Shown one piece after another: positions 1 through 8,274 of a DNA stretch of 64,000 nt; position 1 is the first letter of the stretch, and each line of letters begins with the position of its first letter. Source of the DNA: Microlunatus speluncae. Lineage in GTDB: Bacteria > Actinomycetota > Actinomycetes > Propionibacteriales > Propionibacteriaceae. Made by a program: the position numbers and the translations under genes. The DNA lies in assembly GCF_009299835.1 (NCBI RefSeq), contig NZ_VKCZ01000013.1:83520-147519 (forward strand), in the 5' to 3' direction. The notes under the pieces are model-generated. The model was not told the origin of the DNA. It saw nothing but the letters and a program-made list of their open reading frames with translations, and did no database searches.

Positions 1-1291
1 GGATGCCGAGCGTCGACGCGTCCGGCCGCAGCCGCAGGTAGCGTGGATCGCCCGGGACGTCGGCCAGGACCTGTCGCAGGAACGCCAACCGGGGCAGCGA
101 TTCGCCGCGCAGCTCACCGCCGTTCGCCCACCAGGGACCAAGATCGGGATGCCTCGGCAGGAACCACTCCCCATGGGCCGCAAATCCACCGCGGACCGCC
201 GTTTCCCAGGCATGCAACACCACCTCCTCCGCGGTCAGGCTTCCGACGGGATCCCCGACCGGCTCAGGGCGAGGCCCAACCCCGCGCCCTGAGCCGGTGG
301 GGCAACCCGCCTGTTCGTTCCCTGAGCCAGTCGAAGGGCAAGGTGATGATCCCGCGACGGCTACCGGGCGCGATCTGACCTGCCCTTCGACAGGCTCAGG
401 GAACGAAGTGGCCGTCGGCTCAGGGAACGAGAGGACCGGGGCGTCGCCCTCCAGGACGGCTCCGTCCATGATCACCGGTTTGGCGAAGTTGTCGTTGAGG
501 GTCGAGCTGGAGCGGGCGTGATCGGTGCGGACGCTGCAGTGGCTGATCCGGCGGTCGCCGAAGTCGAAGCCGGGGTCGGCGTGCACGGTGCAGAGCCGGT
601 GCCCGTGATCATGCTCGGCCAGCAGCCGCAGCGCCTCGTCCCAGCGGGCCGGTTCGATGCCGGACCGGTCGGCATCGGTGGCCAGACACCAGGAGACGTT
701 GCGGAAGGCGGCGAACCGGGCGACCACCGCGCGCAGGTGATCGGACCAGCCGGGCCGATCCAGTGCTCGACCGTCGCCGAAGATCACCAGCTCGGCCTGC
801 AGGCCGACTTCGTGCAGGGCGGTGATCGCCCACTCGACCCGGTCCAGCTCGCTGTCGTCCGGCCACCCGGTCTCGTCGGGCGGCAGGACGGACTGCCGCA
901 CCGCGGTGATCGGCGAACTCCGCAGGGCGTCCAGGGTCTGCTGCCGGACCGGCTCCGGCTGCCGGTGCCACCAGAGCGCGGTCGTCGGCAACGGAACGTG
1001 GGCGGTCCCGTCGGCGTGCCGGAACCGGGTGCTGTCGACCTCGACCGGTCCATGATCACCGGCGGCGGCCGGGTCGCAGTCGAGGACGCCCTGGTCGATC
1101 GAGGCGCCCGCGGCGTCGATCACGACATAGGTCCAAGCACCCTCGTGATCCGGCGCGAACCGCGCCAGGGTCCGGTCACCGTGATGGAACATGTCCGCAA
1201 CCGCTCGCCTCGCGCCGAGGCTGAAGATCACCGAAGCGGCGGCCGTGCCGGACAGGTCGAGCTCGGCCAGCTCCCAGCGCCGGACCCTCAT
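1..1291 (-). CDS. DUF5060/DUF5605-type glycoside hydrolase paralogue, probable pseudoenzyme, 3' end outside window
   Basis: The frame is open on the minus strand and runs off the left edge, with about 430 codons visible. Its ATG overlaps the TGA of the upstream gene (TGATG), which suggests translational coupling. It is a diverged paralogue of that neighbour: the C-terminal block GGFxxHGExF followed by GGxLxGES and AFLR aligns in order. The two glutamates expected of a clan-A-like glycosidase are missing. The neighbour's SNEFD reads ATDAD here, and its LLDELGYEG reads IMDGAVLEG. Residues about 288-349 are encoded by several copies of the dispersed repeat and read in frame as SFPEPVEGQ-like peptide with no stop. 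The core fold on both sides of the insertion still matches the paralogue. Family assignment rests on the neighbour; loss of activity is inference. Confidence 0.72.
   Translation of the reverse strand, partial: MRVRRWELAELDLSGTAAASVIFSLGARRAVADMFHHGDRTLARFAPDHEGAWTYVVIDAAGASIDQGVLDCDPAAAGDHGPVEVDSTRFRHADGTAHVPLPTTALWWHRQPEPVRQQTLDALRSSPITAVRQSVLPPDETGWPDDSELDRVEWAITALHEVGLQAELVIFGDGRALDRPGWSDHLRAVVARFAAFRNVSWCLATDADRSGIEPARWDEALRLLAEHDHGHRLCTVHADPGFDFGDRRISHCSVRTDHARSSSTLNDNFAKPVIMDGAVLEGDAPVLSFPEPTATSFPEPVEGQVRSRPVAVAGSSPCPSTGSGNEQAGCPTGSGRGVGPRPEPVGDPVGSLTAEEVVLHAWETAVRGGFAAHGEWFLPRHPDLGPWWANGGELRGESLPRLAFLRQVLADVPGDPRYLRLRPDASTLGI
246..431. repeat. cluster of dispersed TTCCCTGAGCCTGTCGAAGG repeats inside a CDS
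   Basis: Clear copies lie at about 314-340 (one mismatch, forward) and 381-407 (reverse orientation). Partial copies lie at 417-431 and around 246-300. Together they form about 186 bp, a multiple of three, read through by the minus-strand glycosidase gene. The same unit recurs at 3.8, 12.3, 20.6, 27.6, 36.6 and 41.1 kb. Confidence 0.85.
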
Positions 1292-2715
1292 CGGGCCCCC
1301 TCCGTCACCGGATCGACGCGGCGGATCCGTACCGCCAGCTCGGTCCGGCCGAGCGGGATCCGGCAGCGTCCGCTGAAGCGGCCGGGCAGCGCCTCGATCG
1401 TCATCGCCCAGGTGTCGATGAGCTCCACCCGGTGCTCGGCCTCGCCCAGGTCGAGCTCGTAGTAGTCCGGCCGCCGGTCGCCGAAGTAGTCCAGCCGGTA
1501 TCCATGATCACGAGCCGCGATCCAGTCGGCCGGTCCCTCATCGATGATCCGGCGCAGGAAGGCGATCCGCTCCGGGCTCTCGCCGATCAAGGTGCCGCCG
1601 CTGGAGATCCAGCGGTGATCGGTGTCGACGAAGCACTCGCCGTGGCCGACGAAGCCGCCGGCGGTCATTCCCTCCCAGAACCGCCGGGTGATCGTCTGTC
1701 CGGTCAGGTTGCCCCAACGCCGGTCGATGTCGCCCTCGTAGCCGAGCTCGTCCAGCAGCACCGGCTTCGGATGCTGCTCCCGCCACTCCCGGGTCAGCCG
1801 GGCATCCCAGTGCTGGATGCTCTGGTGCGTGGTCCACGGCTTGCCGAAGTCGTAGATCGACGCGTGCTCGAACATGGCGGTGCCGTTGTGGATCGAGGCC
1901 GGCCGCCGGTACGGATCGATCCGCTGCAGGTACTGCAGCAGCCGGTCCCAATCGATCATGGTCTTGGCCCGGTTGAAGTCGAACTCGTTCGACATCGACC
2001 ACCACACGTTGCGGAAGGCTCCCAGCCGTGCCACCACATACCGGACCAGGAACCGGTCCTGCTCCGGCGTCAGGTTGTCGACGCCCCAGTGGCCCTTGTC
2101 GTACGGGTGGAAGATGATCACATCGGCCTCGATCCCGAGCCGGAGCAGGTCGGCGATCCGGGCCTCGAAGTGGGCGAAGAAATCCGGATCGAACCTGGCC
2201 GGATCGAGCTGCCCCGGCGTGTCCCCGACGAACGCGAGCCGGGGCGGGGTCATCGCGGCGGTCGGCAGCAGGCACATCCTGACCTTGTTGAAGGGCGACG
2301 CGGCCAGCGATGCCAGCGTCCGCTGTTCGTGATCTTCGTCGCCGGTGTGGGTCCAGTGATAACAGGTGGTGCCGTATGACTCGTGCCGGGTCCCGTCCGC
2401 GTACTCGAACCGCCAGCCACCGACCACCCGGACCGGGCCGTGGTTCCCCGCCGCCGGCGGACCCACCTCGAACTCGCCGGTGAGGCCGGTCAGCTCCGCG
2501 GCCGAGCTCGCCGTGCGATACCACCAGCGGCCCTCCTGATCGGGCGAGAACCTGATCTTGTAGCTGCCATCGCCGTCATAGAAGCCGTCGACCACGACGA
2601 TCCGGTTGCGGAACTGGAACTCGGCGGTCAGCTCGACGTCGACGAACGGATTCCCGTCGGCCGGACCGGCCAGCGTCAGCTCGAGGATCCCCCACCGCTC
2701 GACCTGCTCCACCAT
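1288..2715 (-). CDS. DUF5060/DUF4038-like glycoside hydrolase with DUF5605-like C-terminus
   Basis: Predicted 475-residue cytoplasmic glycosidase with no signal peptide. Residues about 1-100 form a DUF5060-like beta-sandwich (NPFVDVELTAEF, then GSYKIRFSPDQEGRWWY). The middle is a TIM-barrel-like region with YGTTCYHW, FNKVRMC, a candidate acid/base Glu in WWSMSNEFD and a candidate nucleophile in VLLDELGYEG. A small C-terminal domain follows. ATG at 2715 overlaps the stop of the sialidase-like gene (TGATG), so I chose it over the longer frame that starts upstream inside that gene. It lies in the same operon as the transporter and sialidase-like gene, so it probably trims an imported oligosaccharide. 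The substrate cannot be read from sequence. Confidence 0.82.
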   Translation of the reverse strand: MVEQVERWGILELTLAGPADGNPFVDVELTAEFQFRNRIVVVDGFYDGDGSYKIRFSPDQEGRWWYRTASSAAELTGLTGEFEVGPPAAGNHGPVRVVGGWRFEYADGTRHESYGTTCYHWTHTGDEDHEQRTLASLAASPFNKVRMCLLPTAAMTPPRLAFVGDTPGQLDPARFDPDFFAHFEARIADLLRLGIEADVIIFHPYDKGHWGVDNLTPEQDRFLVRYVVARLGAFRNVWWSMSNEFDFNRAKTMIDWDRLLQYLQRIDPYRRPASIHNGTAMFEHASIYDFGKPWTTHQSIQHWDARLTREWREQHPKPVLLDELGYEGDIDRRWGNLTGQTITRRFWEGMTAGGFVGHGECFVDTDHRWISSGGTLIGESPERIAFLRRIIDEGPADWIAARDHGYRLDYFGDRRPDYYELDLGEAEHRVELIDTWAMTIEALPGRFSGRCRIPLGRTELAVRIRRVDPVTEGAR

Positions 2716-3779
2716 CAACCCGCCACCCAGTCGGGGTCGAAGCTGACGTGCTTGATCGCCTTGCGCAGATACGAATACGCGGCGTGCACCCGGCCGTCGG
2801 CGGTATGCAGCAGCGTCGGGTACGAGTAGCCGAGCGGGGCGTCGCGGTATTCGAGATCGGCCAGCTGCAGGTTGCGCCGGATCGGCCAGGTCGCCCCGTC
2901 GTCCGCCGACAGGGCGAGGGTGAGCGGGGTCCGGACCGCCTTCTTCCGCGGCCGCTCCGGATCGCCGACCCAACGGAACTGATCACGCTCCAGCGACGCA
3001 TCGTTGAAGATCACCAGCAGCCGGCCGTCGGCCAGCCGGAGTTGCTGCACGGCGGAGTTGTTGTTGGCCAGTTCGATCCGCTCCGGGACGGTCCAGGTCA
3101 GCCCGAGGTCGGCCGAGGAGGCCGCGTAGATCCGGTCCGCGGCCCGGGAGCGGAACAGCGCCAGCAGGCTGCCGTCGGACCGCGGCACCACACTCGGCTG
3201 CACCCGGCCCAGGCTCTCCGGCACATCGTGCTCGGTCCACGTCGCGCCGCCGTCGCGGGTGATCGCGACCAGGCTGCGCTCCCCGTCCGGGGTGCACAGG
3301 TAGGACGGCAGCAGCCACGACCCGTCGGGCTGGAACAGCGGCGGGTTGCGCAGGAAGAACCCCGGTCCGGCGAACAGGACTCGCGGCTCGGACCAGGTCA
3401 GACCATGATCGGCCGAGGTCCGGGCCAGCACGTGCGCCGACTTCTGATCATGGGGTTCGTTCGAGGTGTGCAGCAGCCAGACCGCCCCGTCCGGGGCGAC
3501 GAACAACACCGGGTTCTGCTCCGACCGCTCCGGATCGGCGGCGATCAACTCCGGCTCGGTCCAGCTGTCGGTCCCGGCGGGCAACCGGGACACCACGATG
3601 TTGGTCCCCGGCTCCCCCTCCCCCGGCCCGTTGAACCAGGCGCAGAGCAGGTCGCCGTTGCCGGCCTCGGCCAGCGTCGCCGCATGGCTGTCGCCCGGAT
3701 GCAGCACCGGCAACAACGCCTCGGTCAGTCCCTCGGGGCCCGGTCGCAGCCGTCCGTCGAAGCGTGGATCGCGTTCCAT
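2715..3779 (-). CDS. BNR/Asp-box sialidase-like protein
   Basis: 354 residues with four Asp boxes of the S/TxDxGxTW type (SADHGLTW, TRDGGATW, SADLGLTW, SADDGATW), the signature of six-bladed beta-propeller sialidases (BNR_2 family). No signal peptide is visible, so it probably acts inside the cell on imported material. The ATG at 3779 starts MERDPRF; the longer upstream frame only reads through dispersed repeats. The gene is coupled to the glycoside hydrolase downstream and follows the ABC ATPase after a 177-bp gap. With a NAL-family lyase at the head of the operon, sialic acid is a reasonable guess. BNR_2 proteins also include lyases and rhamnosidase-like enzymes, so the substrate stays open. 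Confidence 0.8.
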   Translation of the reverse strand: MERDPRFDGRLRPGPEGLTEALLPVLHPGDSHAATLAEAGNGDLLCAWFNGPGEGEPGTNIVVSRLPAGTDSWTEPELIAADPERSEQNPVLFVAPDGAVWLLHTSNEPHDQKSAHVLARTSADHGLTWSEPRVLFAGPGFFLRNPPLFQPDGSWLLPSYLCTPDGERSLVAITRDGGATWTEHDVPESLGRVQPSVVPRSDGSLLALFRSRAADRIYAASSADLGLTWTVPERIELANNNSAVQQLRLADGRLLVIFNDASLERDQFRWVGDPERPRKKAVRTPLTLALSADDGATWPIRRNLQLADLEYRDAPLGYSYPTLLHTADGRVHAAYSYLRKAIKHVSFDPDWVAG

Positions 3780-3801
3780 CGTTCGCCTTCCTCTCTTGTT
3801 C

Positions 3802-3896
3802 CGTTCCCTGAGCCTGTCGAAGGGCCGGCCCGATCGAGCCTTCGGAGCCGATGCGCACACACCCGGCCTGCCCTTCGACAAGCTCAGGGAACGAAC
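3802..3896. repeat. inverted pair of dispersed repeats in the operon gap
   Basis: One copy at 3802-3827 and one in reverse orientation at 3869-3896, with a degenerate third near 3908-3926. The facing pair could form a large hairpin in the transcript between the ATPase gene and the sialidase-like gene, and so might lower downstream expression or protect the mRNA end. That role is inference. Confidence 0.8.
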
Positions 3897-3956
3897 ACCC
3901 AAACCGCCACTCCATCGAACTCAGGAACGATCACCCGGATCGCCATGGCTCATCGA

Positions 3957-5012
3957 TCATGAAACTCCCCCTTCGATCCCGCGGAGCTCGAGTTCCTCGG
4001 CGAAGTGGCAGGCGGAGCGGCGGCCGGGGCGGATCTCGCGGAGGGCCGGGACCTCGGTCCGACAGCGTTCCTGGGCGTAGAAGCAGCGCGGGTGGAAGGG
4101 GCAGCCGGCCGGGACCTTGGACGGGTCGGCGACCTCGCCGCGCAGCACGATCCGCTCGGGTCGCTTGGCCGCGTTGGGATCCGGATCCGGCACGGCCGAG
4201 AGCAGGGCCTCGGTGTACGGATGCAGCGGCGCGCCGTACAGCTCGGTCGTCGGACCGGACTCGACGACCTTGCCGACATACATCACGACCACTTCGTCGG
4301 CCATGTATTCGACGGTGCCGAGATCATGGGAGATGAACAGATAGGTCAGGTTGCTGTCGTCCTGCAGATCCCTGAGCAGGTTGAGGATCTGGGCCCGGAC
4401 GGAGACGTCGAGCGCGCTCACCGCCTCGTCGGCGACGACCAGCCGCGGGTCGAGCGCCAGGGCCCTGGCGATGCCGACCCGCTGCCGCTCACCGCCGGAG
4501 AAGGCGTTCGGGTAGCGGTGCCGGTATTCGGCCCGCAGGCCGACCCGTTGCAGCAGCGCCGCCACCCGGTCGTCGATCTCGCCCGGTGGCACCACCTGGT
4601 TGACCCGCAGCGCCTCGCCGACGATCTGGTTCAGCGTGAACCGTGGATTGAGCGAGGAGAACGGATCCTGGAACACCATCCGGATCTCCCGCCGGTACGG
4701 CTTCAGCTCCCGTTCCCGCATCGCGGCCAGATCGACCACCCGCCCGTCCGCTGTGCGGTAGTTGATCACTCCGGCGGTCGGGGTGTTGGCCCGCAGGATG
4801 CACCGGCCGAGCGTGCTCTTGCCGCAGCCCGACTCGCCCACGAGGCCGACGGTCTGACCGGCCCTGATCGTCAGGTCGACCCCGTCGACGGCCTTGACGT
4901 GGCCGACCGTCCGGCCCAGCATCCCCTTGCGGATCGGGAAATGCATGGCCAGTCCGCGGGTCTCCAGCAGGGTCGCCTCGGTCCGTACGTCCGGGTCATC
5001 GATCACGGTCAT
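3957..5012 (-). CDS. oligopeptide-type ABC transporter ATPase, second subunit (DppF/OppF-like)
   Basis: 351-residue nucleotide-binding subunit of an Opp/Dpp-type importer. Visible motifs are Walker [10 protein letters not shown], the Q-loop FQDPFSS, signature FSGGERQR, Walker B LVVADEAVSALD and the H-loop SHD. The C-terminal cysteine cluster CPFHPRC...C is typical of the oligopeptide ABC C-terminal domain. The D-loop Glu is followed by A instead of the more usual P. Its start overlaps the end of the partner ATPase gene by 17 nt. With the upstream permeases and binding protein it would form one import complex on the cytoplasmic face of the membrane. Confidence 0.93.
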   Translation of the reverse strand: MTVIDDPDVRTEATLLETRGLAMHFPIRKGMLGRTVGHVKAVDGVDLTIRAGQTVGLVGESGCGKSTLGRCILRANTPTAGVINYRTADGRVVDLAAMRERELKPYRREIRMVFQDPFSSLNPRFTLNQIVGEALRVNQVVPPGEIDDRVAALLQRVGLRAEYRHRYPNAFSGGERQRVGIARALALDPRLVVADEAVSALDVSVRAQILNLLRDLQDDSNLTYLFISHDLGTVEYMADEVVVMYVGKVVESGPTTELYGAPLHPYTEALLSAVPDPDPNAAKRPERIVLRGEVADPSKVPAGCPFHPRCFYAQERCRTEVPALREIRPGRRSACHFAEELELRGIEGGVS

Positions 5013-6120
5013 CGGAGTCCTCCTGATAGAGCACGCAGCGCACCTCGTGATCGTCGGCGGTCCTGATCACCGGCGGCAGCGCCGTGTCGCAGCGCCCCGG
5101 GATGAAGGAGTCGCAGCGATCATGGAACGGGCAGCCGGCGGGGCGATGGTAGGGATGCGGCACGATGCCGCGCACCGGTGCGAGGCGGACGTTGCGATCA
5201 CGGCCGAGCTTGGGCACCGACCGCAGCAGGGCCTGGGTGTACGGATGCCGCGGCTCGGCGAACAGCCGGCGCAGGTCGCCCTGCTCCACCACCCGGCCCA
5301 GATACATCACTGCCACCCGGTCGGCCAGCTGGGCCGCGACCCCGAGGTCGTGGGTGATCAGCATGATCGACATCTCGAACTCGTCCTGCAACGAGGTGAG
5401 CAGCTCCAGGATCTGCGCCTGGGTGGTGACGTCGAGCGCGGTGGTCGGCTCGTCGGCGATCAGCAGCTCCGGGCCGCAGGACAGCGCCATCGCGATCATG
5501 GACCGCTGCCGCATGCCGCCGCTGAGCTGGAACGGATAGGCATCGATCCGCTCCTCCGGCGCCGGGATGCCGACCCGGCCGAGCAGGTCGATCGCCTTCT
5601 GCCGTGCCTCGTCCTTGGTCATCGGATCGTGCAGCCGGATCGCCTCGATGATCTGGTTGCCGATCGTGTGCATCATCGACAGCGACGTCATCGGTTCCTG
5701 GAACACCATCGCGATCCGCTTGCCGCGGACGCCGCGGACCAAGTCCGGCGCGGCACTGACCAGATCGATCATGCCCGGCGGCGCGTCCGGCAGCACCTTC
5801 TCCTGCCGGGCCCGTTCGCGTCGGGCCCGGAAGCCACGGGCTGCCGGGCCCGGCTCGGCCGGCGGCGCGGGCACCCACACCTGGCCGCCCATGATCTTGC
5901 CCGGCCGATCGACCAGGCCGAGCACCGAGCGGGCCATCACGCTCTTGCCGCAGCCCGACTCACCGACCACGGCCAGCGTCTCACCGCGGCCGATCTCGAG
6001 ATCGACCCCCTCGACGGCGTCGACGACGCCGTCCTCCAGTTGGAACCGGGTGCGTAGTCCGCGCAGCCGCAGCACCGGCTGCGACTCGCTCGGCGTCTCA
6101 CTTGTACGGGTCGGCAGCAT
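4996..6120 (-). CDS. oligopeptide-type ABC transporter ATPase, first subunit (DppD/OppD-like)
   Basis: 374 residues if started at ATG 6120; an alternative ATG at 6132 overlaps the permease gene by 35 nt. Walker [11 protein letters not shown]-loop FQEPMTSL, signature LSGGMRQR, Walker [14 protein letters not shown]-loop THD. The C-terminal CPFHDRC...C motif is present. An extended loop of about 45 residues (rich in A, P and R) lies between Walker A and the Q-loop, longer than usual for the family. It is followed immediately by the second ATPase gene in an overlapping arrangement. Confidence 0.93.
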   Translation of the reverse strand: MLPTRTSETPSESQPVLRLRGLRTRFQLEDGVVDAVEGVDLEIGRGETLAVVGESGCGKSVMARSVLGLVDRPGKIMGGQVWVPAPPAEPGPAARGFRARRERARQEKVLPDAPPGMIDLVSAAPDLVRGVRGKRIAMVFQEPMTSLSMMHTIGNQIIEAIRLHDPMTKDEARQKAIDLLGRVGIPAPEERIDAYPFQLSGGMRQRSMIAMALSCGPELLIADEPTTALDVTTQAQILELLTSLQDEFEMSIMLITHDLGVAAQLADRVAVMYLGRVVEQGDLRRLFAEPRHPYTQALLRSVPKLGRDRNVRLAPVRGIVPHPYHRPAGCPFHDRCDSFIPGRCDTALPPVIRTADDHEVRCVLYQEDSDDRDR

Positions 6121-7252
6121 CGCGCAATCCATCTCCGACGAAGTTCATGGACAGGACGGTGACGAAGATCGCCGCCCCGGGCAGCATCAGCCAGGGCGCG
6201 GTCTCGATCGCCCGGATGTTCTGCGCATCCTGCAACAGCACGCCCCAGCTCACCGCCGGGGACTGCAGGCCGAGCCCGAGGAAGCTCAGCGACGTCTCGC
6301 CCAAGATCATCGCCGGCACACTCATCGTCAGCGAGGCGATCATGTGGCTGCTGAACGACGGCACCATGTGCCGGAAGATGATCCGCGGCTGGCTGCAGCC
6401 GTCCAGCCGGGCGGCGGTGATGAAATCCTCCTCGCGCAGCGACAGGAACCGGCCCCTGATCACCCGGGCCATCCCGGTCCAGCCGATCACCGACAAGATC
6501 ACGCTGATCGCGAAGTAGCGGGTCAGCGGACCCCAACTCGACGGCACCGCGGCCGACAGCGACAGCCACAGCGGCAGGGTCGGGATCGCCATCAGGAACT
6601 CGATCACCCGCTGGATCAGCGTGTCCGGCTTGCCCCCGTAGTAGCCGGAGATGCCGCCCAGCAGCAGTCCCAGGATGAAGCTCACCGCGACGCCGACCAG
6701 GCCGATCGACAGCGAGATCCGCGACCCGTAGACGATCCGGCTGAGCATGTCCCGGCCCGCCCGGTCGGCGCCCCAGAGATAGAACGGCTGACCCGCCTCG
6801 GTCGGGCCGATCAGGTGCACATCTCCCGGGATCAGGCCCCAGAAGCGATACTCCGCGCCACGGACGAACAGCCCGACCGGGATCCGGTTGGCCTCGTCGA
6901 CGGTGAAGGTGCGTTCGAACGTGTCCGGGTTCTGTTGCATCCGGTAGCCGTAGACGTACAGGCCCAACCCGTGATCGGGATGGTAGGCGTGCAGCTGCTG
7001 CGGCGGCGCGTAGGCGTACTGCTCGTTCTGCGCGTCGGTGGTGGTCGGCGACAGGAACTCGGCCAGGGCGACCACAGCGTAGATGAAGATCACCGCGACG
7101 ATGCCGATCTTGGCCAGCTTGTGCCGGCGGAACTTCCGCCAGATCAGCCGCCACTGCGAGGCAGTACCGCCGCGGATGGTGACCTGCTCCGGTCTGCCGC
7201 CGTCGGGAGCCTGGTCGGTCCGGGCGGCCACCTCGATGGTGTTCTCGGCCAT
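6098..7252 (-). CDS. oligopeptide-type ABC transporter permease (DppC/OppC-like)
   Basis: 384-residue membrane protein. TM1 follows RRHKLAKIG near residue 45. A long extracytoplasmic loop of about 120 residues comes next, then the family motif LWGADRAGRDMLSR and a five-helix core. The cytoplasmic EAA-type loop (AARLDGCSQPRIIFRHMVPS) contacts the ATPases. The 120-residue loop with NPDTFERTF is typical of the subset of DppC proteins paired with large sugar-type binding proteins. ATG 7252 is 2 nt after the stop of the other permease gene. Confidence 0.92.
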   Translation of the reverse strand: MAENTIEVAARTDQAPDGGRPEQVTIRGGTASQWRLIWRKFRRHKLAKIGIVAVIFIYAVVALAEFLSPTTTDAQNEQYAYAPPQQLHAYHPDHGLGLYVYGYRMQQNPDTFERTFTVDEANRIPVGLFVRGAEYRFWGLIPGDVHLIGPTEAGQPFYLWGADRAGRDMLSRIVYGSRISLSIGLVGVAVSFILGLLLGGISGYYGGKPDTLIQRVIEFLMAIPTLPLWLSLSAAVPSSWGPLTRYFAISVILSVIGWTGMARVIRGRFLSLREEDFITAARLDGCSQPRIIFRHMVPSFSSHMIASLTMSVPAMILGETSLSFLGLGLQSPAVSWGVLLQDAQNIRAIETAPWLMLPGAAIFVTVLSMNFVGDGLRDAADPYK

Positions 7253-7254
7253 GA

Positions 7255-8253
7255 TCAACCTCCTTCGTAGCGGTGCCGGATCCGCGGATCCCACCAGGCC
7301 AGCGCGATGTCGCTGAGCAGCGTCCCGATCACGGTCAGCGCGCTCAAGATCAACACGAAACTCCCGACCAGATACATGTCCTGACTCTCCACCGCGCCGA
7401 ACAGCAGCGGGCCGGTGGTCGGCAGGCTGAGCACGATCGAGATGATCGTCTCGCCGCTGATCAGCCCGGGCAGCAGCCAGCCGACCGTGCTGAAGAAGGG
7501 GCTGAGCGACATCCGCACCGGATACTTCAGCAGCAGCTTCCACTCCGGCATGCCCTTGGCCCGGGCGGTGATCACGTACGGCTTGTACAACTCGTCCAGC
7601 AGATTCGCCCGGGTCACCCTGATCAGACTGGCCGTCCCGGAGATCCCGATGATCAGGATCGGCAGCCAGAGGTGTGACGCGAGGTCGATCACCTTGCCCA
7701 GGTTCCAGACCGCGTCGGCGTACTCGGGTGAGAAGAGCCCGCCGACGCTCGACCCCCAGTAACGGACCCCGAGATACATGAAGACCAGCGCCAGCATGAA
7801 CTCCGGCACGGCCATCCCGACGAAGCCGAAGAACGTGCCGGCGTAGTCGCCCGGTGAATACTGCTTGACCGCGGAGTAGATGCCGATCGGGAAGGCGATC
7901 GCCCAGACCATCAGCATGGTGCTGATCGACAGGAAGAACGACAGCGCGACCCGGTCCCAGATCAGCGTCGACACCGGCCGGTTCCAGGCGAACGATTCGC
8001 CGAAGTCACCGTGGAAGACGATGTTTCCGATCCAGTTGAAGTACTGCACGATGAACGGGTCGTTCAGCGCATACCGGGCCCGCAGCGCGGCCAGCCGTTC
8101 CTGGCTGATCTCCTCACCTCGGGTCTCGGCCGCCGCCTGCAGCGTGGAGACGTAGTCGCCGGGCGGCAGGTTGATGATCCAGAAGGTGGCGAACGAGATC
8201 GCCGCCAGGGTGATGATCATCAACCCGACTCGTCGCAGGATGTATCGCAGCAT
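7255..8253 (-). CDS. oligopeptide-type ABC transporter permease (DppB/OppB-like)
   Basis: 332 residues with six predicted membrane helices. The N-terminal MLRYILRRVGLMIITL and the EAA loop with ARAKGMPEWKLLLKYPVRMSL are family hallmarks. It follows the binding-protein gene after 21 nt and leads into the second permease gene with a 2-nt gap, so all are one transcript. Together the two permeases form the membrane channel of the importer. Confidence 0.93.
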   Translation of the reverse strand: MLRYILRRVGLMIITLAAISFATFWIINLPPGDYVSTLQAAAETRGEEISQERLAALRARYALNDPFIVQYFNWIGNIVFHGDFGESFAWNRPVSTLIWDRVALSFFLSISTMLMVWAIAFPIGIYSAVKQYSPGDYAGTFFGFVGMAVPEFMLALVFMYLGVRYWGSSVGGLFSPEYADAVWNLGKVIDLASHLWLPILIIGISGTASLIRVTRANLLDELYKPYVITARAKGMPEWKLLLKYPVRMSLSPFFSTVGWLLPGLISGETIISIVLSLPTTGPLLFGAVESQDMYLVGSFVLILSALTVIGTLLSDIALAWWDPRIRHRYEGG

Positions 8254-8274
8254 GGAATGGGCTCCTCGGCAGCG

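Noticed and set aside
518..1462. Plus-strand frame of over 300 codons
   Set aside because: It mirrors two minus-strand glycosidase genes that have coherent domains and coupled starts; the plus-strand product has no recognisable domain.
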